A DNA stretch of 29,208 nucleotides from an uncultured Lachnospiraceae bacterium. Lineage in GTDB: Bacteria > Bacillota > Clostridia > Lachnospirales > Lachnospiraceae. Of the stretch, positions 14,784-22,728 are shown one piece after another. The notes below the pieces were generated by a model. It was not told where the DNA came from and made no database searches. It saw nothing but the letters and a program-made list of their open reading frames with translations. Location: contig CAKRPI010000016.1 in assembly GCA_934376945.1 (NCBI GenBank), forward strand, positions 1-29,208, in the 5' to 3' direction. Numbering within the stretch: position 1 is the stretch's first letter; each line of letters starts with the position of its first letter. The translations under genes were made by a program, and so were the position numbers.

Positions 14784-16835
14784 ATGATCAATCAGACAGA
14801 TGCCAATGCATACCTTGCTTTCGTATCCGATGAAATAAAAAACAGAATCCTCGAGGTAAAAGAAACTCTTTTGCAGGGGCAGCAGGAAGTCCGTGATATG
14901 CATGACTATTACTGGGAAAATTATACAGAAATGGATGAGTACGGATATGAAAATTACGACAACCGCCAGGCTTTGCTGCTTCAAGTCAATGCCAATCAGA
15001 CTGCCCTTCGTCAAAAACAGCATCTGCTCCGCATGCTGGATGCCCCGTTTTTCGGCCGGATCGATTTCCGGTATGAAGGAGAAGAAACGTCTGAAATTTT
15101 TTATATCGGAATCGGAACCTTTGCCAGACAAAGCGGTGCGCTTCCTCTGATTTATGACTGGCGTTCCCCGGTCTGCAGCCTGTTTTACGATTATGAAAAA
15201 GGTCCCGCTTCATACGAGGCTCCAGGCGGAACCATGTCCGGCGAAATCACCTCCAGATGGCAGTATAAAATCCGCAGTGGAAAAATGATTTATGCATTTG
15301 AAAGTGATGTAAAAATTGATGATGACATTTTGCGTGCAGAGCTGGGAAGCAGCGGAGAAGTTCAGCTGAAAAATATTATCCGGACAATTCAGAAAGAACA
15401 AAATGCCATCATCCGTAATACAAAGGATCGGATCCTTGTGATTCAGGGAGCTGCTGGAAGTGGAAAAACCTCCGTCGCTCTCCATCGAATTGCATATCTG
15501 CTGTATCATGACCGTAAAAATCTTAAATCCTCAAACATTCTGATTCTATCTCCAAACGGCGCATTTTCGGATTATATATCTCATATTCTTCCGGAACTTG
15601 GTGAAGAAGCGATTCAGGAAATGAGTTTTGATGTCTTTGCCTACCGCCGGCTCCGTGATGTCGCAGCTGACTGCGAAGATCGCTGGGATCAGACGGAACG
15701 GCTGCTCCTTGGCGCATCAGAAAGCAATTCTTTTATCTGGAAACAATCCGATGCGTTTCTTAGCGAAATGGAAGGCTTTTTGCTTTCTCTAGAAGACGAT
15801 CTGATGAATTTTCGCGAAGCAGAATACCGCGGAACCGTTTATTCTCCAGAAAAAATCTGCCGTCTTTTCTATGAAAAGCTTGCCGATATTCCGCTTCTTT
15901 CCAGAATGGACGAAATTGCAGAATTTTTCATCGATGAAGCAGAAACACTTCTGAACAAAGATCTTTCAGAGGAAGTGCGCACAGAGCTGCATGAAAAATT
16001 TTGCAAAATGTACGAAACAACAGATCTGTACTGCATCTATAACCGTTTTCTCAGGCAGGAAGGCTTTGATGCATTACCGGACGTTTCTCTTGAAAAGCGC
16101 CGTCTTCCGTATGAAGATGTTTATCCGCTCCTGTATCTGAAATATCGGCTGACGCGCCAAAGAGACCGTACCGATATCAAACATCTGATCGTAGATGAAA
16201 TGCAGGATTACTCAAAACTGCAGTACACAATTCTTCGACAGATGTTTTCCTGTCGAATGACAATTCTCGGTGACCGCGCGCAGACGCTTGATCAGGAACC
16301 CCGTGATGTCCTGAAGTTTCTTCCATCCGTCTTCGGGCGTGACATCCGACGCATAGAAATGAAAAAATCCTATCGAAACACTACGGAAATTGCAGAATAT
16401 GCAAATCAGATCCTTGGGCTTACGGATATTGAGCTTTACGAGCGTCATGGCAAACCAGTGATGACGCAGCACGTTTCTTCCCTTGATGCGGCTTTATCCC
16501 ATGTCAAAGACTCGCTTGCACTGTCTGAGCGCTACGAAACCGCTGCGATCCTTTTCCCATGTGAGGCGGATGCAAAAGAAGCTTTCGAAATTTTGAAAAA
16601 GGATTCTTCGTTCTGTGATCCAACTGGTATCACGCTATCGCTTCTGGATCGGAACAGCACACATTTTTGCAAAGGTCTTACTATCACCACCTATTATCTG
16701 GCAAAAGGCCTGGAATTTGATCAGGTATTCGGAATTTTCCCGGCAGGAGATGAGCGCCCGATCATGCGGCAGGCACGTTACATCACCGCCACTCGCGCAC
16801 TTCATGAGCTGTACATGTACCTGTTAATCCACTGA
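14784..16835 (+). CDS. helD: HelD-like superfamily 1 helicase (RNA polymerase recycling factor)
   Basis: 683 residues. An N-terminal coiled coil with RQKQHLLRMLDAPFFGRIDF (1-95), then YIGIGTF and LIYDWRSPVCSLFYD (about 107-135), marks the HelD family, which binds RNA polymerase and removes it from stalled complexes using ATP. Motor features: Q motif TIQKEQNAIIR (about 201-211), Walker A GAAGSGKTSVALHR (222-235, K228), Walker B LIVDEMQDYSKLQ (D471, E472), GDRAQTLD (about 497), the KKSYRNTTEIAEYA motif, and the final TTYYLAKGLEFDQVF and ITATRALHELYMYL motifs. It is slightly shorter than the Bacillus protein (about 774 residues), mostly in the middle. GGAGGA lies just upstream of the ATG. It is a single gene, followed after about 100 bases by rex with its own promoter. 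Confidence 0.88.
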   Translation: MINQTDANAYLAFVSDEIKNRILEVKETLLQGQQEVRDMHDYYWENYTEMDEYGYENYDNRQALLLQVNANQTALRQKQHLLRMLDAPFFGRIDFRYEGEETSEIFYIGIGTFARQSGALPLIYDWRSPVCSLFYDYEKGPASYEAPGGTMSGEITSRWQYKIRSGKMIYAFESDVKIDDDILRAELGSSGEVQLKNIIRTIQKEQNAIIRNTKDRILVIQGAAGSGKTSVALHRIAYLLYHDRKNLKSSNILILSPNGAFSDYISHILPELGEEAIQEMSFDVFAYRRLRDVAADCEDRWDQTERLLLGASESNSFIWKQSDAFLSEMEGFLLSLEDDLMNFREAEYRGTVYSPEKICRLFYEKLADIPLLSRMDEIAEFFIDEAETLLNKDLSEEVRTELHEKFCKMYETTDLYCIYNRFLRQEGFDALPDVSLEKRRLPYEDVYPLLYLKYRLTRQRDRTDIKHLIVDEMQDYSKLQYTILRQMFSCRMTILGDRAQTLDQEPRDVLKFLPSVFGRDIRRIEMKKSYRNTTEIAEYANQILGLTDIELYERHGKPVMTQHVSSLDAALSHVKDSLALSERYETAAILFPCEADAKEAFEILKKDSSFCDPTGITLSLLDRNSTHFCKGLTITTYYLAKGLEFDQVFGIFPAGDERPIMRQARYITATRALHELYMYLLIH

Positions 16836-16865
16836 TTTTTCAGTCTTTGTTCAGTGTCAATTACA

Positions 16866-16894
16866 TTGACAATTATTTATCACTCAGGTATAAT
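16866..16894 (+). promoter_or_regulatory. Consensus promoter of rex, with flanking palindromes
   Basis: TTGACA (16866-16871), a 17-bp spacer, TATAAT (16889-16894). The -35 is the right arm of TGTCAA-TTACA-TTGACA (16855-16871), and CACAATTGTG (16908-16917) lies just after the expected start. Either could be an operator; neither exactly fits the known clostridial Rex site. Confidence 0.8.
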
Positions 16895-16936
16895 GAGCAC
16901 TAAATAACACAATTGTGCAAAAAGAGGTTTAAATAC

Positions 16937-17578
16937 GTGGAAGAACATGAAATTTCAAAAGCTGTAGTTAAAAGACTCCCTCGTTATTATCGTTATCTTG
17001 GCGATCTTCTGGAAGCAAAGGTGGAACGCATTTCCTCAAATGAGCTCAGTGATATGATGCACGTCACTGCCTCTCAGATTCGTCAGGATCTTAATAATTT
17101 CGGTGGCTTTGGACAGCAGGGATATGGATACAATGTGAAATATCTCTATAATGAGATCGGAAAGATCCTTGGACTGGATCAGATCTACAGTATGATTATC
17201 ATAGGTGCCGGCAATCTTGGCCAGGCGCTTGCAAATTATGTCAAATTTGAAAAACGCGGCTTCTGGATTAAAGGTATTTTTGATGTCAATCCGCGCCTTA
17301 AAGGCATGACGGTACGCGGTATCGAAATCCGCATGACAGAGGAACTGCCACAGTTTATCCGCGACAATCAGATTCAGATCGCTGCTTTGACGCTTCCGAA
17401 AGCCGGAGCAGAAGCAGTCGCTCCGATTCTTGTAGAAAACGGTGTACGCGCCATCTGGAATTTTGCGCATACCGATCTGAACGTTCCGAAAAATGTCATT
17501 GTGGAAAATGTGCATCTTTCTGAAAGCTTGATGCAGCTTTCTTATAACCTGAATCATCAGGACATTCCTCACAAATAA
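16937..17578 (+). CDS. rex: Redox-sensing transcriptional repressor Rex
   Basis: A 213-residue Rex protein. The N-terminal winged helix (about 1-80) has RLPRYYRYLGDLL and TASQIRQDLNNFGGFGQQGYGYNV, the DNA-reading helix. The Rossmann domain has IIIGAGNLGQALANY (about 88-101), which binds NADH or NAD+, and the C-terminal segment NFAHTDLNVP...VENVHLSESLMQLSYNL closes the dimer. Rex represses fermentation and respiration genes when NADH is low and releases DNA when NADH rises. The GTG at 16937 is taken as the start because AGAGG is 9 bases upstream and the protein then has the usual length; earlier in-frame TTG/GTG codons lack a site. Single gene with its own terminator. Confidence 0.95.
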   Translation: MEEHEISKAVVKRLPRYYRYLGDLLEAKVERISSNELSDMMHVTASQIRQDLNNFGGFGQQGYGYNVKYLYNEIGKILGLDQIYSMIIIGAGNLGQALANYVKFEKRGFWIKGIFDVNPRLKGMTVRGIEIRMTEELPQFIRDNQIQIAALTLPKAGAEAVAPILVENGVRAIWNFAHTDLNVPKNVIVENVHLSESLMQLSYNLNHQDIPHK

Positions 17579-17597
17579 AAGCATACCTCCCAATCAA

Positions 17598-17631
17598 AAA
17601 AGGCTGAAGCAGAATTCTGCGACAGCCTTTT
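17598..17631 (+). terminator. Terminator of rex
   Basis: AAAAGGCTG (17598-17606) pairs with CAGCCTTTT (17623-17631), with a small inner CAGAATTCTG palindrome in the loop. The plus-strand T run is only TTTT within the stem. Confidence 0.7.
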
Positions 17632-17690
17632 CGCATGAACCTCATATCTGTTTTACGCAATACTACCGATTCAGAAAGAAGGATAACTTC

Positions 17691-19205
17691 ATGGAACAAA
17701 TTCTCACAAGTGAACAGATGCGGCATTTTGAAACAAAGACCATTTCAGAAATTGGCATACCGGATCTTGTACTGATGGAACGGGCAGCCCTGGCAGTTGC
17801 AGATGAAATCGAAAAACTATTTTCCCCACCTGGCTCGGTCCTGTTTGTCTGCGGTACCGGTAACAACGCAGGAGATGGATTTGCCGCAGCCAGAATCCTG
17901 ACAGAGCGTGGAATTTCTGTCAGGATTCTGCAGATCGGTGATCTTCATCTAATGTCAGAGGCATGCCGTATACAGCAACAGATCTGCGAAAACTATAATA
18001 TTCCTGTTCTGAAGACCTTTCATCCGGATACACCGGTACCGGATACCTGTCGCGTGATCGTTGATGCACTGTTTGGCATCGGACTTTCCAGAAAAATCGA
18101 AGGCATCTATGCAGAAGCAATTGAATGGATCAACCGGCAAAACACAAAAAAACTGGCAGTTGACCTGCCCTCTGGTGTGTCAGCAGATACAGGAGGAATC
18201 TTCGGAATTTCTGTTATTGCTGATGTCACAGTCACATTCGCAGCCAGAAAGCCGGGGCATATTCTTTTTCCCGGTGCGTCCTGCTGCGGGACTGTGATCT
18301 GCCGTCCGATCGGTATTCTTTTTTCAGGATCGGATGCAGCTTTCACCTGCACGAAAGACGATCTTGCACAACTATTGCCACCGCGAAAGCCTCACAGCAA
18401 TAAGGGAACCTGCGGAAAAGTTCTTCTGATTGCAGGCTCTGATGGAATGAGCGGGTCTGCCTGTCTTGCCGCCCGTGCCGCGTATCGCAGCGGCTGCGGC
18501 CTTGTCCGCGTGTTTACACCGGAATGCAACCGAATCCCGGTACAGGTTCAGATTCCGGAAGCAATCGTCACCACTTATCATGAAGCATTCCAGGCAGAAG
18601 ATCGTCTGAAGAACGCCCTTATCTGGGCAGATGTCTGTGGAATCGGCCCGGGACTTGGAACCTCTCAGTCCGCAAAATGGATACTGCAGTACGTTCTGAA
18701 CCATTACAATGGACCGCTTATTCTTGATGCCGATGCACTGAACCTTATTTCTGCCGACTCTGAATTGCTGGATCTTGTCTACAGAAGAGAAACCCCTGCT
18801 ATTATCACTCCGCATCTTGGTGAAATGGCACGCCTTACCGGAAAATCTGTACGTACCATTTCGGAAGACGTGATCAAAAGCTGCAAAGATTTCGCGGCGC
18901 AGCATCATCTGATCTGCGTCCAGAAAGATGCCCATACGATCGTTTCTGATGGTACACGCGTTTTTCTGAACACGACCGGGAACAACGGTATGTCAACCGG
19001 AGGTTCCGGCGACGTACTCACCGGTATCCTCTGCGGATTGATTGCACAGCATTCCCCGCTCTTTGAAGGTACCGTTGCCGCTGTAACACTTCATGGACTT
19101 GCCGGTGATGCAGCAGCACAAAAAAACAGCACTTATTCCATGATGGCTGGTGAAATCGCAGAAAATATCAGCACCGTACTTCGCCATATAGAAACAGCCA
19201 TGTGA
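17691..19205 (+). CDS. nnrED: Bifunctional NAD(P)HX epimerase and ADP-dependent dehydratase
   Basis: A 504-residue fusion. The N-terminal YjeF_N epimerase (about 1-215) has CGTGNNAGDGFAAARIL (54-70), VDALFGIGLSR and VDLPSGVSADTG. The C-terminal ribokinase-like dehydratase (about 225-500) has NKGTCGKVLLIAGSDGMSGS, GIGPGLGTS, LILDADALNLI, ITPHLGEMARL and GMSTGGSGDVLTGIL with its nucleotide-binding loop. Together they repair hydrated, damaged NADH and NADPH: the epimerase interconverts the R and S forms and the dehydratase restores S-NAD(P)HX using ADP. This fused form is the usual bacterial arrangement. AGAAGGA precedes the ATG. It lies between rex and alr, an order common in Firmicutes, though acpS, often present here, is absent. 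Nothing appears truncated. Confidence 0.95.
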   Translation: MEQILTSEQMRHFETKTISEIGIPDLVLMERAALAVADEIEKLFSPPGSVLFVCGTGNNAGDGFAAARILTERGISVRILQIGDLHLMSEACRIQQQICENYNIPVLKTFHPDTPVPDTCRVIVDALFGIGLSRKIEGIYAEAIEWINRQNTKKLAVDLPSGVSADTGGIFGISVIADVTVTFAARKPGHILFPGASCCGTVICRPIGILFSGSDAAFTCTKDDLAQLLPPRKPHSNKGTCGKVLLIAGSDGMSGSACLAARAAYRSGCGLVRVFTPECNRIPVQVQIPEAIVTTYHEAFQAEDRLKNALIWADVCGIGPGLGTSQSAKWILQYVLNHYNGPLILDADALNLISADSELLDLVYRRETPAIITPHLGEMARLTGKSVRTISEDVIKSCKDFAAQHHLICVQKDAHTIVSDGTRVFLNTTGNNGMSTGGSGDVLTGILCGLIAQHSPLFEGTVAAVTLHGLAGDAAAQKNSTYSMMAGEIAENISTVLRHIETAM

Positions 19206-19224
19206 AGCATCACTACGGAGCGTT

Positions 19225-19253
19225 TTGCAACTTATTTTTCATTATCCTATTAT
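19225..19253 (+). promoter_or_regulatory. Possible promoter of alr
   Basis: TTGCAA (19225-19230), a 17-bp spacer, TATTAT (19248-19253). The leader would be very short (about 14 bases) but includes AGAAGGA. Readthrough from nnrED is an alternative. Confidence 0.4.
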
Positions 19254-19273
19254 TTTAGAAAGAAGGAACCTTT

Positions 19274-20398
19274 ATGTCAGGCAAAAACGGAAGAATCACC
19301 GCATATATTAATAAAAAAGCAATTGCCGCAAATTTCCGGAATATGAAAGAAAACATCAAAGACGGAGTAAAAATGATCGCAGTCGTAAAAACGGACGGCT
19401 ATGGCCACGGTGCGGTACAGATTGCACAAATTGCAGAGCCGTACGATTACATCTGGGGCTTTGCCGTGGCGGCAGTAGAGGAGGGGCTTGAACTGCGCGA
19501 GGCAGGGATTACAAAACCGATTCTTGTACTCGGCTATACCTTTGTACAGGATTATCCGGTTATGATAAAAAACGGGATCCGACCAGCCGTCTTCACAATG
19601 AAAATGGCAGAAGAGTTTGCTGCAGCCGCCCATGTACTCGGTGTAAAAGCTCCGATCCACATTGCAGTTGATACCGGTATGTCACGTATCGGCTTTTCTG
19701 ACTGCGAAGAGAGCGTACATATCGTCAGTGCCATCAATCGTATCCCTGAACTGACCATCGAGGGAGCCTTCACTCATTTTGCAAGAGCAGATGAAACGGA
19801 TAAATCAGCCGCTCTGCAACAGTATCAGCGCTTTAATGGTTTCTGTCGCAATCTGGAGCACGCCGGCGTAAAAAATTTTCTCCGTCACTGTTCAAACAGC
19901 GCCGGAATTCTGGAGCTTTCTCAGACCCATATGGATATGGTGCGCGCCGGAATCACCATTTATGGAATTTATCCTTCCGATGAAGTTGCAAGAGATATCC
20001 GGCTCTATCCGGCAATGGAATTGAAATCCCATATTGTATACATAAAACAGATTGTCAGAGGAACCTCCATCAGCTATGGTGGTACGTTTACTGCGGATCA
20101 CGACATGCGCATTGCCACAATTCCGGTTGGATACGGAGACGGATATCCACGCAGTCTGAGCAATAAAGGAAGTGTCCTGATCCGTGGCAGACGGGCGCCG
20201 ATTGTCGGAAGAGTCTGCATGGATCAGTTTATGGTCGATGTGACAACAATTCCGGCAGAACAGCTCGATGAAGTGACACTTCTTGGAAAAGATGGAGAAG
20301 AGGAGATTACTATTGATGAACTCGGCGCACTTTCCGGTCGTTTTCCATACGAATTTGTCTGCGATATCGGAAAACGTGTACCACGCATCTATTTATGA
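19274..20398 (+). CDS. alr: Alanine racemase
   Basis: A 374-residue PLP-dependent racemase that interconverts L- and D-alanine for peptidoglycan. The PLP lysine is in IAVVKTDGYGHGA (K39; many enzymes have VVKADAYGHG), VDTGMSRIGF follows at about 132-141, the second catalytic residue is the Tyr of TSISYGGTF (Y268), and TIPVGYGDGYPR and GRVCMDQFMVDVT close the active site. Length and domain order (TIM-barrel then beta domain) are normal. AGAAGGAAC lies upstream of the ATG. The gene follows nnrED by 68 bases and is followed by a 345-base repeat-rich gap before mazF. It could be a sibling serine/alanine racemase, but no extra membrane domain is present. Confidence 0.95.
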   Translation: MSGKNGRITAYINKKAIAANFRNMKENIKDGVKMIAVVKTDGYGHGAVQIAQIAEPYDYIWGFAVAAVEEGLELREAGITKPILVLGYTFVQDYPVMIKNGIRPAVFTMKMAEEFAAAAHVLGVKAPIHIAVDTGMSRIGFSDCEESVHIVSAINRIPELTIEGAFTHFARADETDKSAALQQYQRFNGFCRNLEHAGVKNFLRHCSNSAGILELSQTHMDMVRAGITIYGIYPSDEVARDIRLYPAMELKSHIVYIKQIVRGTSISYGGTFTADHDMRIATIPVGYGDGYPRSLSNKGSVLIRGRRAPIVGRVCMDQFMVDVTTIPAEQLDEVTLLGKDGEEEITIDELGALSGRFPYEFVCDIGKRVPRIYL

Positions 20399-20415
20399 CA
20401 AAACCATAAAATGAT

Positions 20416-20483
20416 GATGCCAGGGTCAAAAGCCTGAAACCACGATGTGCTTGCACAGGAGTGGTTTTATGGCTTAATGACCC
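20416..20483 (+). ncRNA. 68-nt structured repeat, copy 2 (after alr)
   Basis: Second copy of the element at 7539-7606, same orientation and same length. Helices: GGGTCA/TGACCC, AAGCC/GGCTT, AAACCAC/GTGGTTT (fully canonical here), and TGTG/CACA with a CTTG tetraloop. The outer helix shows a two-sided change relative to copy 1 (G-C there, T-A here). It starts 18 bases after the alr stop codon. Confidence 0.7.
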
Positions 20484-20507
20484 GCCACGATATGCGAATA
20501 TCTGGCA

Positions 20508-20539
20508 GGATTGTGGGAGTATGAAGTACGGAACAATCC
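20508..20539 (+). repeat. Short hairpin next to the 29-bp repeat
   Basis: GGATTGT (20508-20514) and ACAATCC (20533-20539) can pair; the right arm overlaps the 29-bp repeat. Part of the cluster of palindromic elements between alr and mazF. Confidence 0.55.
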
Positions 20540-20563
20540 GTAAGGCATCTTTTGACCTTAATA
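20535..20563 (+). repeat. 29-bp dispersed repeat, copy 2
   Basis: This matches 3980-4008 at 28 of 29 positions. Here it is followed by a strong hairpin at 20573-20603, and its CTTTTGAC can also pair with GTCAAAAG at 20579-20586. Confidence 0.8.
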
Positions 20564-20572
20564 TCAAATGAT

Positions 20573-20603
20573 GTGAGTGTCAAAAGTAAATTTTGCCACT
20601 CAC
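20573..20603 (+). repeat. Hairpin in the alr-mazF gap
   Basis: GTGAGTG and CAAAA (20573-20585) pair with TTTTG and CACTCAC (20591-20603): 12 bp with one T/C mismatch and a 5-base loop. There is no T run after it, so it is not a clear terminator. Apart from these repeats, I see no gene between 20399 and 20743. Confidence 0.65.
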
Positions 20604-20743
20604 TGATGTAACCGGATTGCTCCATTGCTATGCAATTCCCGCATAAAAACCATTTTATAATCTTTCGTCAGGTGAATACACAAAGGAAACAGGGAAATAC
20701 TGATCTTAGAACAAAAAATCCTTGTGATCGGAGTGTGAAGTTT

Positions 20744-21127
20744 GTGAATATTCGAAGAGGCGATATTTTTTATGCGGATCTGCGACCGGTAGTAGGCTCT
20801 GAACAGGGCGGGATCCGTCCTGTTCTCATCATCCAGAATGATGTAGGAAACAGACACAGTCCTACCGTAATCTGTGCCGCTATCACATCAAAAATGAATA
20901 AGGCAAAGCTGCCAACCCATGTAGAGATTGAAGCGGGACGTTACGAGATCGTCCGGGATTCTGTAATTCTTTTGGAACAATTACGCACCATCGACAAACG
21001 TCGCTTAAAGGATCGCGTCTGCCACCTGGACGATGAAATGCTTACACGTGTTGATCATGCACTATTAGTAAGCCTTGAATTGTTTACGTGTTATCACCCT
21101 GAATCAAACAAAGAAACCTGTACATAA
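20744..21127 (+). CDS. mazF: MazF/EndoA (PemK) family endoribonuclease, no antitoxin visible
   Basis: 127 residues with a full MazF fold: [30 protein letters not shown], then [33 protein letters not shown] and a hydrophobic C-terminal helix. The catalytic pair known from Bacillus subtilis EndoA corresponds to R25 and T48, both present. The enzyme cuts single-stranded RNA at short motifs. The GTG at 20744 is chosen because CGGAG (20729-20733) fits it and the protein then starts like its relatives; the frame extends upstream to 20630 without family resemblance. The order alr then mazF is the classic Firmicute arrangement, but the MazE-like antitoxin gene that usually sits between them is not seen here. 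The C-terminal ten residues beyond the fold are unusual but short. Confidence 0.9.
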   Translation: MNIRRGDIFYADLRPVVGSEQGGIRPVLIIQNDVGNRHSPTVICAAITSKMNKAKLPTHVEIEAGRYEIVRDSVILLEQLRTIDKRRLKDRVCHLDDEMLTRVDHALLVSLELFTCYHPESNKETCT

Positions 21128-21171
21128 ATGGTTTCCTGCAAAAACGTCTGCCAAAACGAATGATCCAAACC

Positions 21172-21200
21172 TTGACGAATAACCTCGAAAATGGTATAGT
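21172..21200 (+). promoter_or_regulatory. Promoter of the CBS-domain protein gene
   Basis: TTGACG (21172-21177), a 17-bp spacer, TATAGT (21195-21200). The leader holds GCGG/CCGC arms at 21211-21227 and a perfect CTTTTAT-C-ATAAAAG palindrome at about 21227-21241, right before the ribosome binding site. Confidence 0.7.
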
Positions 21201-21263
21201 CTTAAATAATGCGGTCTTTTGGCCCGCTTTTATCATAAAAGGTTAAGGAGAGAAAAACACCAT

Positions 21264-22532
21264 ATGGACAGTGACGCGAGTACCTTGCTTGGTACCATTT
21301 TATTAGCGTTTCTACTGATAATTAATTTTATTATGACAGCGTTTCTGGCTGCAATTCATTCAATATCCGACAGTGAACTGGAAGATGCTTTTGCAGCGGA
21401 AGGCCGCCCGCCGGATCAGATCTGCGAGCTGAAGGATCACCCGGGACAGCTTACTCATACCGTCTGGCTTCTGACTGCCGTCACGTATACGCTGGCCGGT
21501 TATCTCATTACACGTGCTTCCAGGCAATATCCATTCTACGTGGTCCTCCCGGTGCTTGCCGTGCTATTTTATCTTTTCGGGAATTCCATCCCCGAAATGC
21601 TTGGTCACAAAAATGCTTCCCGCTGGCTCTTACGCCGATTCGGTATTTCTCACACTGTAATGACACTTCTTTTTCCGTTTACGTGGGTAATGACCTGTCT
21701 TTCCAACCTTTGTATCCGTCTTTTTGGCATTGATCCAAAATCACTTGAAACAGAGGTCACGGAAGATGAGATTATTTCCATGGTAAATGAAGGTCATGAG
21801 CAGGGCGTGCTTGATGCAGATGAAGCAGAGATGATTCAGAACATATTTGAAATGGACGATAAAAAAGCCGCTGATATCATGATTCACCGCAAAAATATTA
21901 TCGGCATCGACGGTCACCTGAATCTACAGGACGCAATCGCTTTCATGGTCGAGCAGCCGATATCACGATTCCCGGTCTATGAAGAGAATATCGACAACAT
22001 TATCGGTATTCTTCATTTTAAAGATGCCATGAGATTTCATACCATGAATTCTTATGACAACTGGCTGATCAAGGATATTCCGGAACTCATCCGAAAAGCA
22101 CGCTTCATTCCGGAAACACGCGGAATCAGTGATCTTTTCCGCAGTATGCAGGCAGAAAAGCTTCAGATGGTTATTGTTTCTGACGAATATGGACAGACCG
22201 CCGGTCTTCTGACAATGGAAGATATTCTTGAAGAGATCGTTGGTAACATCCAGGACGAATACGATAAGGATGTTGTTTTTATCCGTCAGACCCCGGACGG
22301 TGCATTCCTGATGGATGGGATGACTCCACTTTCCGAGGTGGAAGACGCACTTGGTCTTCAATTTGAAGGAGAAGAGTATGATACGCTCAACGGCTTTCTC
22401 ATTTCCAGACTTGACCACATTCCTGCAGACGGAGAAAAAGCTGACGTTGAGGAGCAAGGCTACCTGTTTCAGATTCTTGAAGCGAAAAACAAAATCGTAC
22501 GTCTCGTCAAAATTTCAAAGATACAAACGTAA
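21264..22532 (+). CDS. CNNM/CorC-like membrane protein with CBS pair (hemolysin C family)
   Basis: 422 residues. The N-terminal DUF21-like membrane region has about four helices (8-31, 65-84, 90-112 and 130-152), followed by the usual acidic connector EDEIISMVNEGHEQGVLDADEAEMIQNIFEMDD (about 167-199), two CBS domains (about 205-265 and 270-330, with SRFPVYEENIDNIIGILHFKD and MVIVSDEYGQTAGLLTMEDILEEIVG), and a CorC/HlyC C-terminal domain (about 340-420). Family members are linked to magnesium or cobalt export and resistance; the hemolysin label is historical. The N-terminal region is less typical than usual (NFIMTAFLAAIHSIS), and an alternative assignment is another DUF21 branch. The start at 21264 is used because AAGGAG lies 13 bases upstream, somewhat far; the longer frame from 21219 lacks a site. 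Confidence 0.85.
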   Translation: MDSDASTLLGTILLAFLLIINFIMTAFLAAIHSISDSELEDAFAAEGRPPDQICELKDHPGQLTHTVWLLTAVTYTLAGYLITRASRQYPFYVVLPVLAVLFYLFGNSIPEMLGHKNASRWLLRRFGISHTVMTLLFPFTWVMTCLSNLCIRLFGIDPKSLETEVTEDEIISMVNEGHEQGVLDADEAEMIQNIFEMDDKKAADIMIHRKNIIGIDGHLNLQDAIAFMVEQPISRFPVYEENIDNIIGILHFKDAMRFHTMNSYDNWLIKDIPELIRKARFIPETRGISDLFRSMQAEKLQMVIVSDEYGQTAGLLTMEDILEEIVGNIQDEYDKDVVFIRQTPDGAFLMDGMTPLSEVEDALGLQFEGEEYDTLNGFLISRLDHIPADGEKADVEEQGYLFQILEAKNKIVRLVKISKIQT

Positions 22533-22728
22533 TTCTTCCCATACCGCCAGGATCATGAGAGGAATAATCGGAAAGAACATACCGTCAGTCGCGGGCGGAG
22601 AGAAATCGGTATCCCACACTGGCAGAAAGTAAGCCTCAGTCGAACAAGCTTCGACGTGTCAGACTCCGTGAAAATATCGACTGTGAAACAAAAAGAACAG
22701 AAAAACAGAAAGAAAAGGAGCAATTATA
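22533..22728 (+). other. Intergenic leader of yebC with several inverted repeats
   Basis: No gene is apparent. Inverted repeats: ATACCG/CGGTAT (22579-22584/22607-22612), CAGTCGA/TCGACTG (22637-22643/22677-22683) and, alternatively, GTCGAA/TTCGAC (22639-22644/22650-22655). The second and third pairings exclude each other. AAAATATCGACTGTGA (22671-22686) also occurs in the lysA leader. No clear promoter was found. Confidence 0.45.

Noticed and set aside
20399..20743. Hidden MazE/NdoAI-type antitoxin gene
   Set aside because: I inspected both strands; the frames there are interrupted or composed of repeat sequence and none looks like a ribbon-helix-helix or AbrB-type protein.
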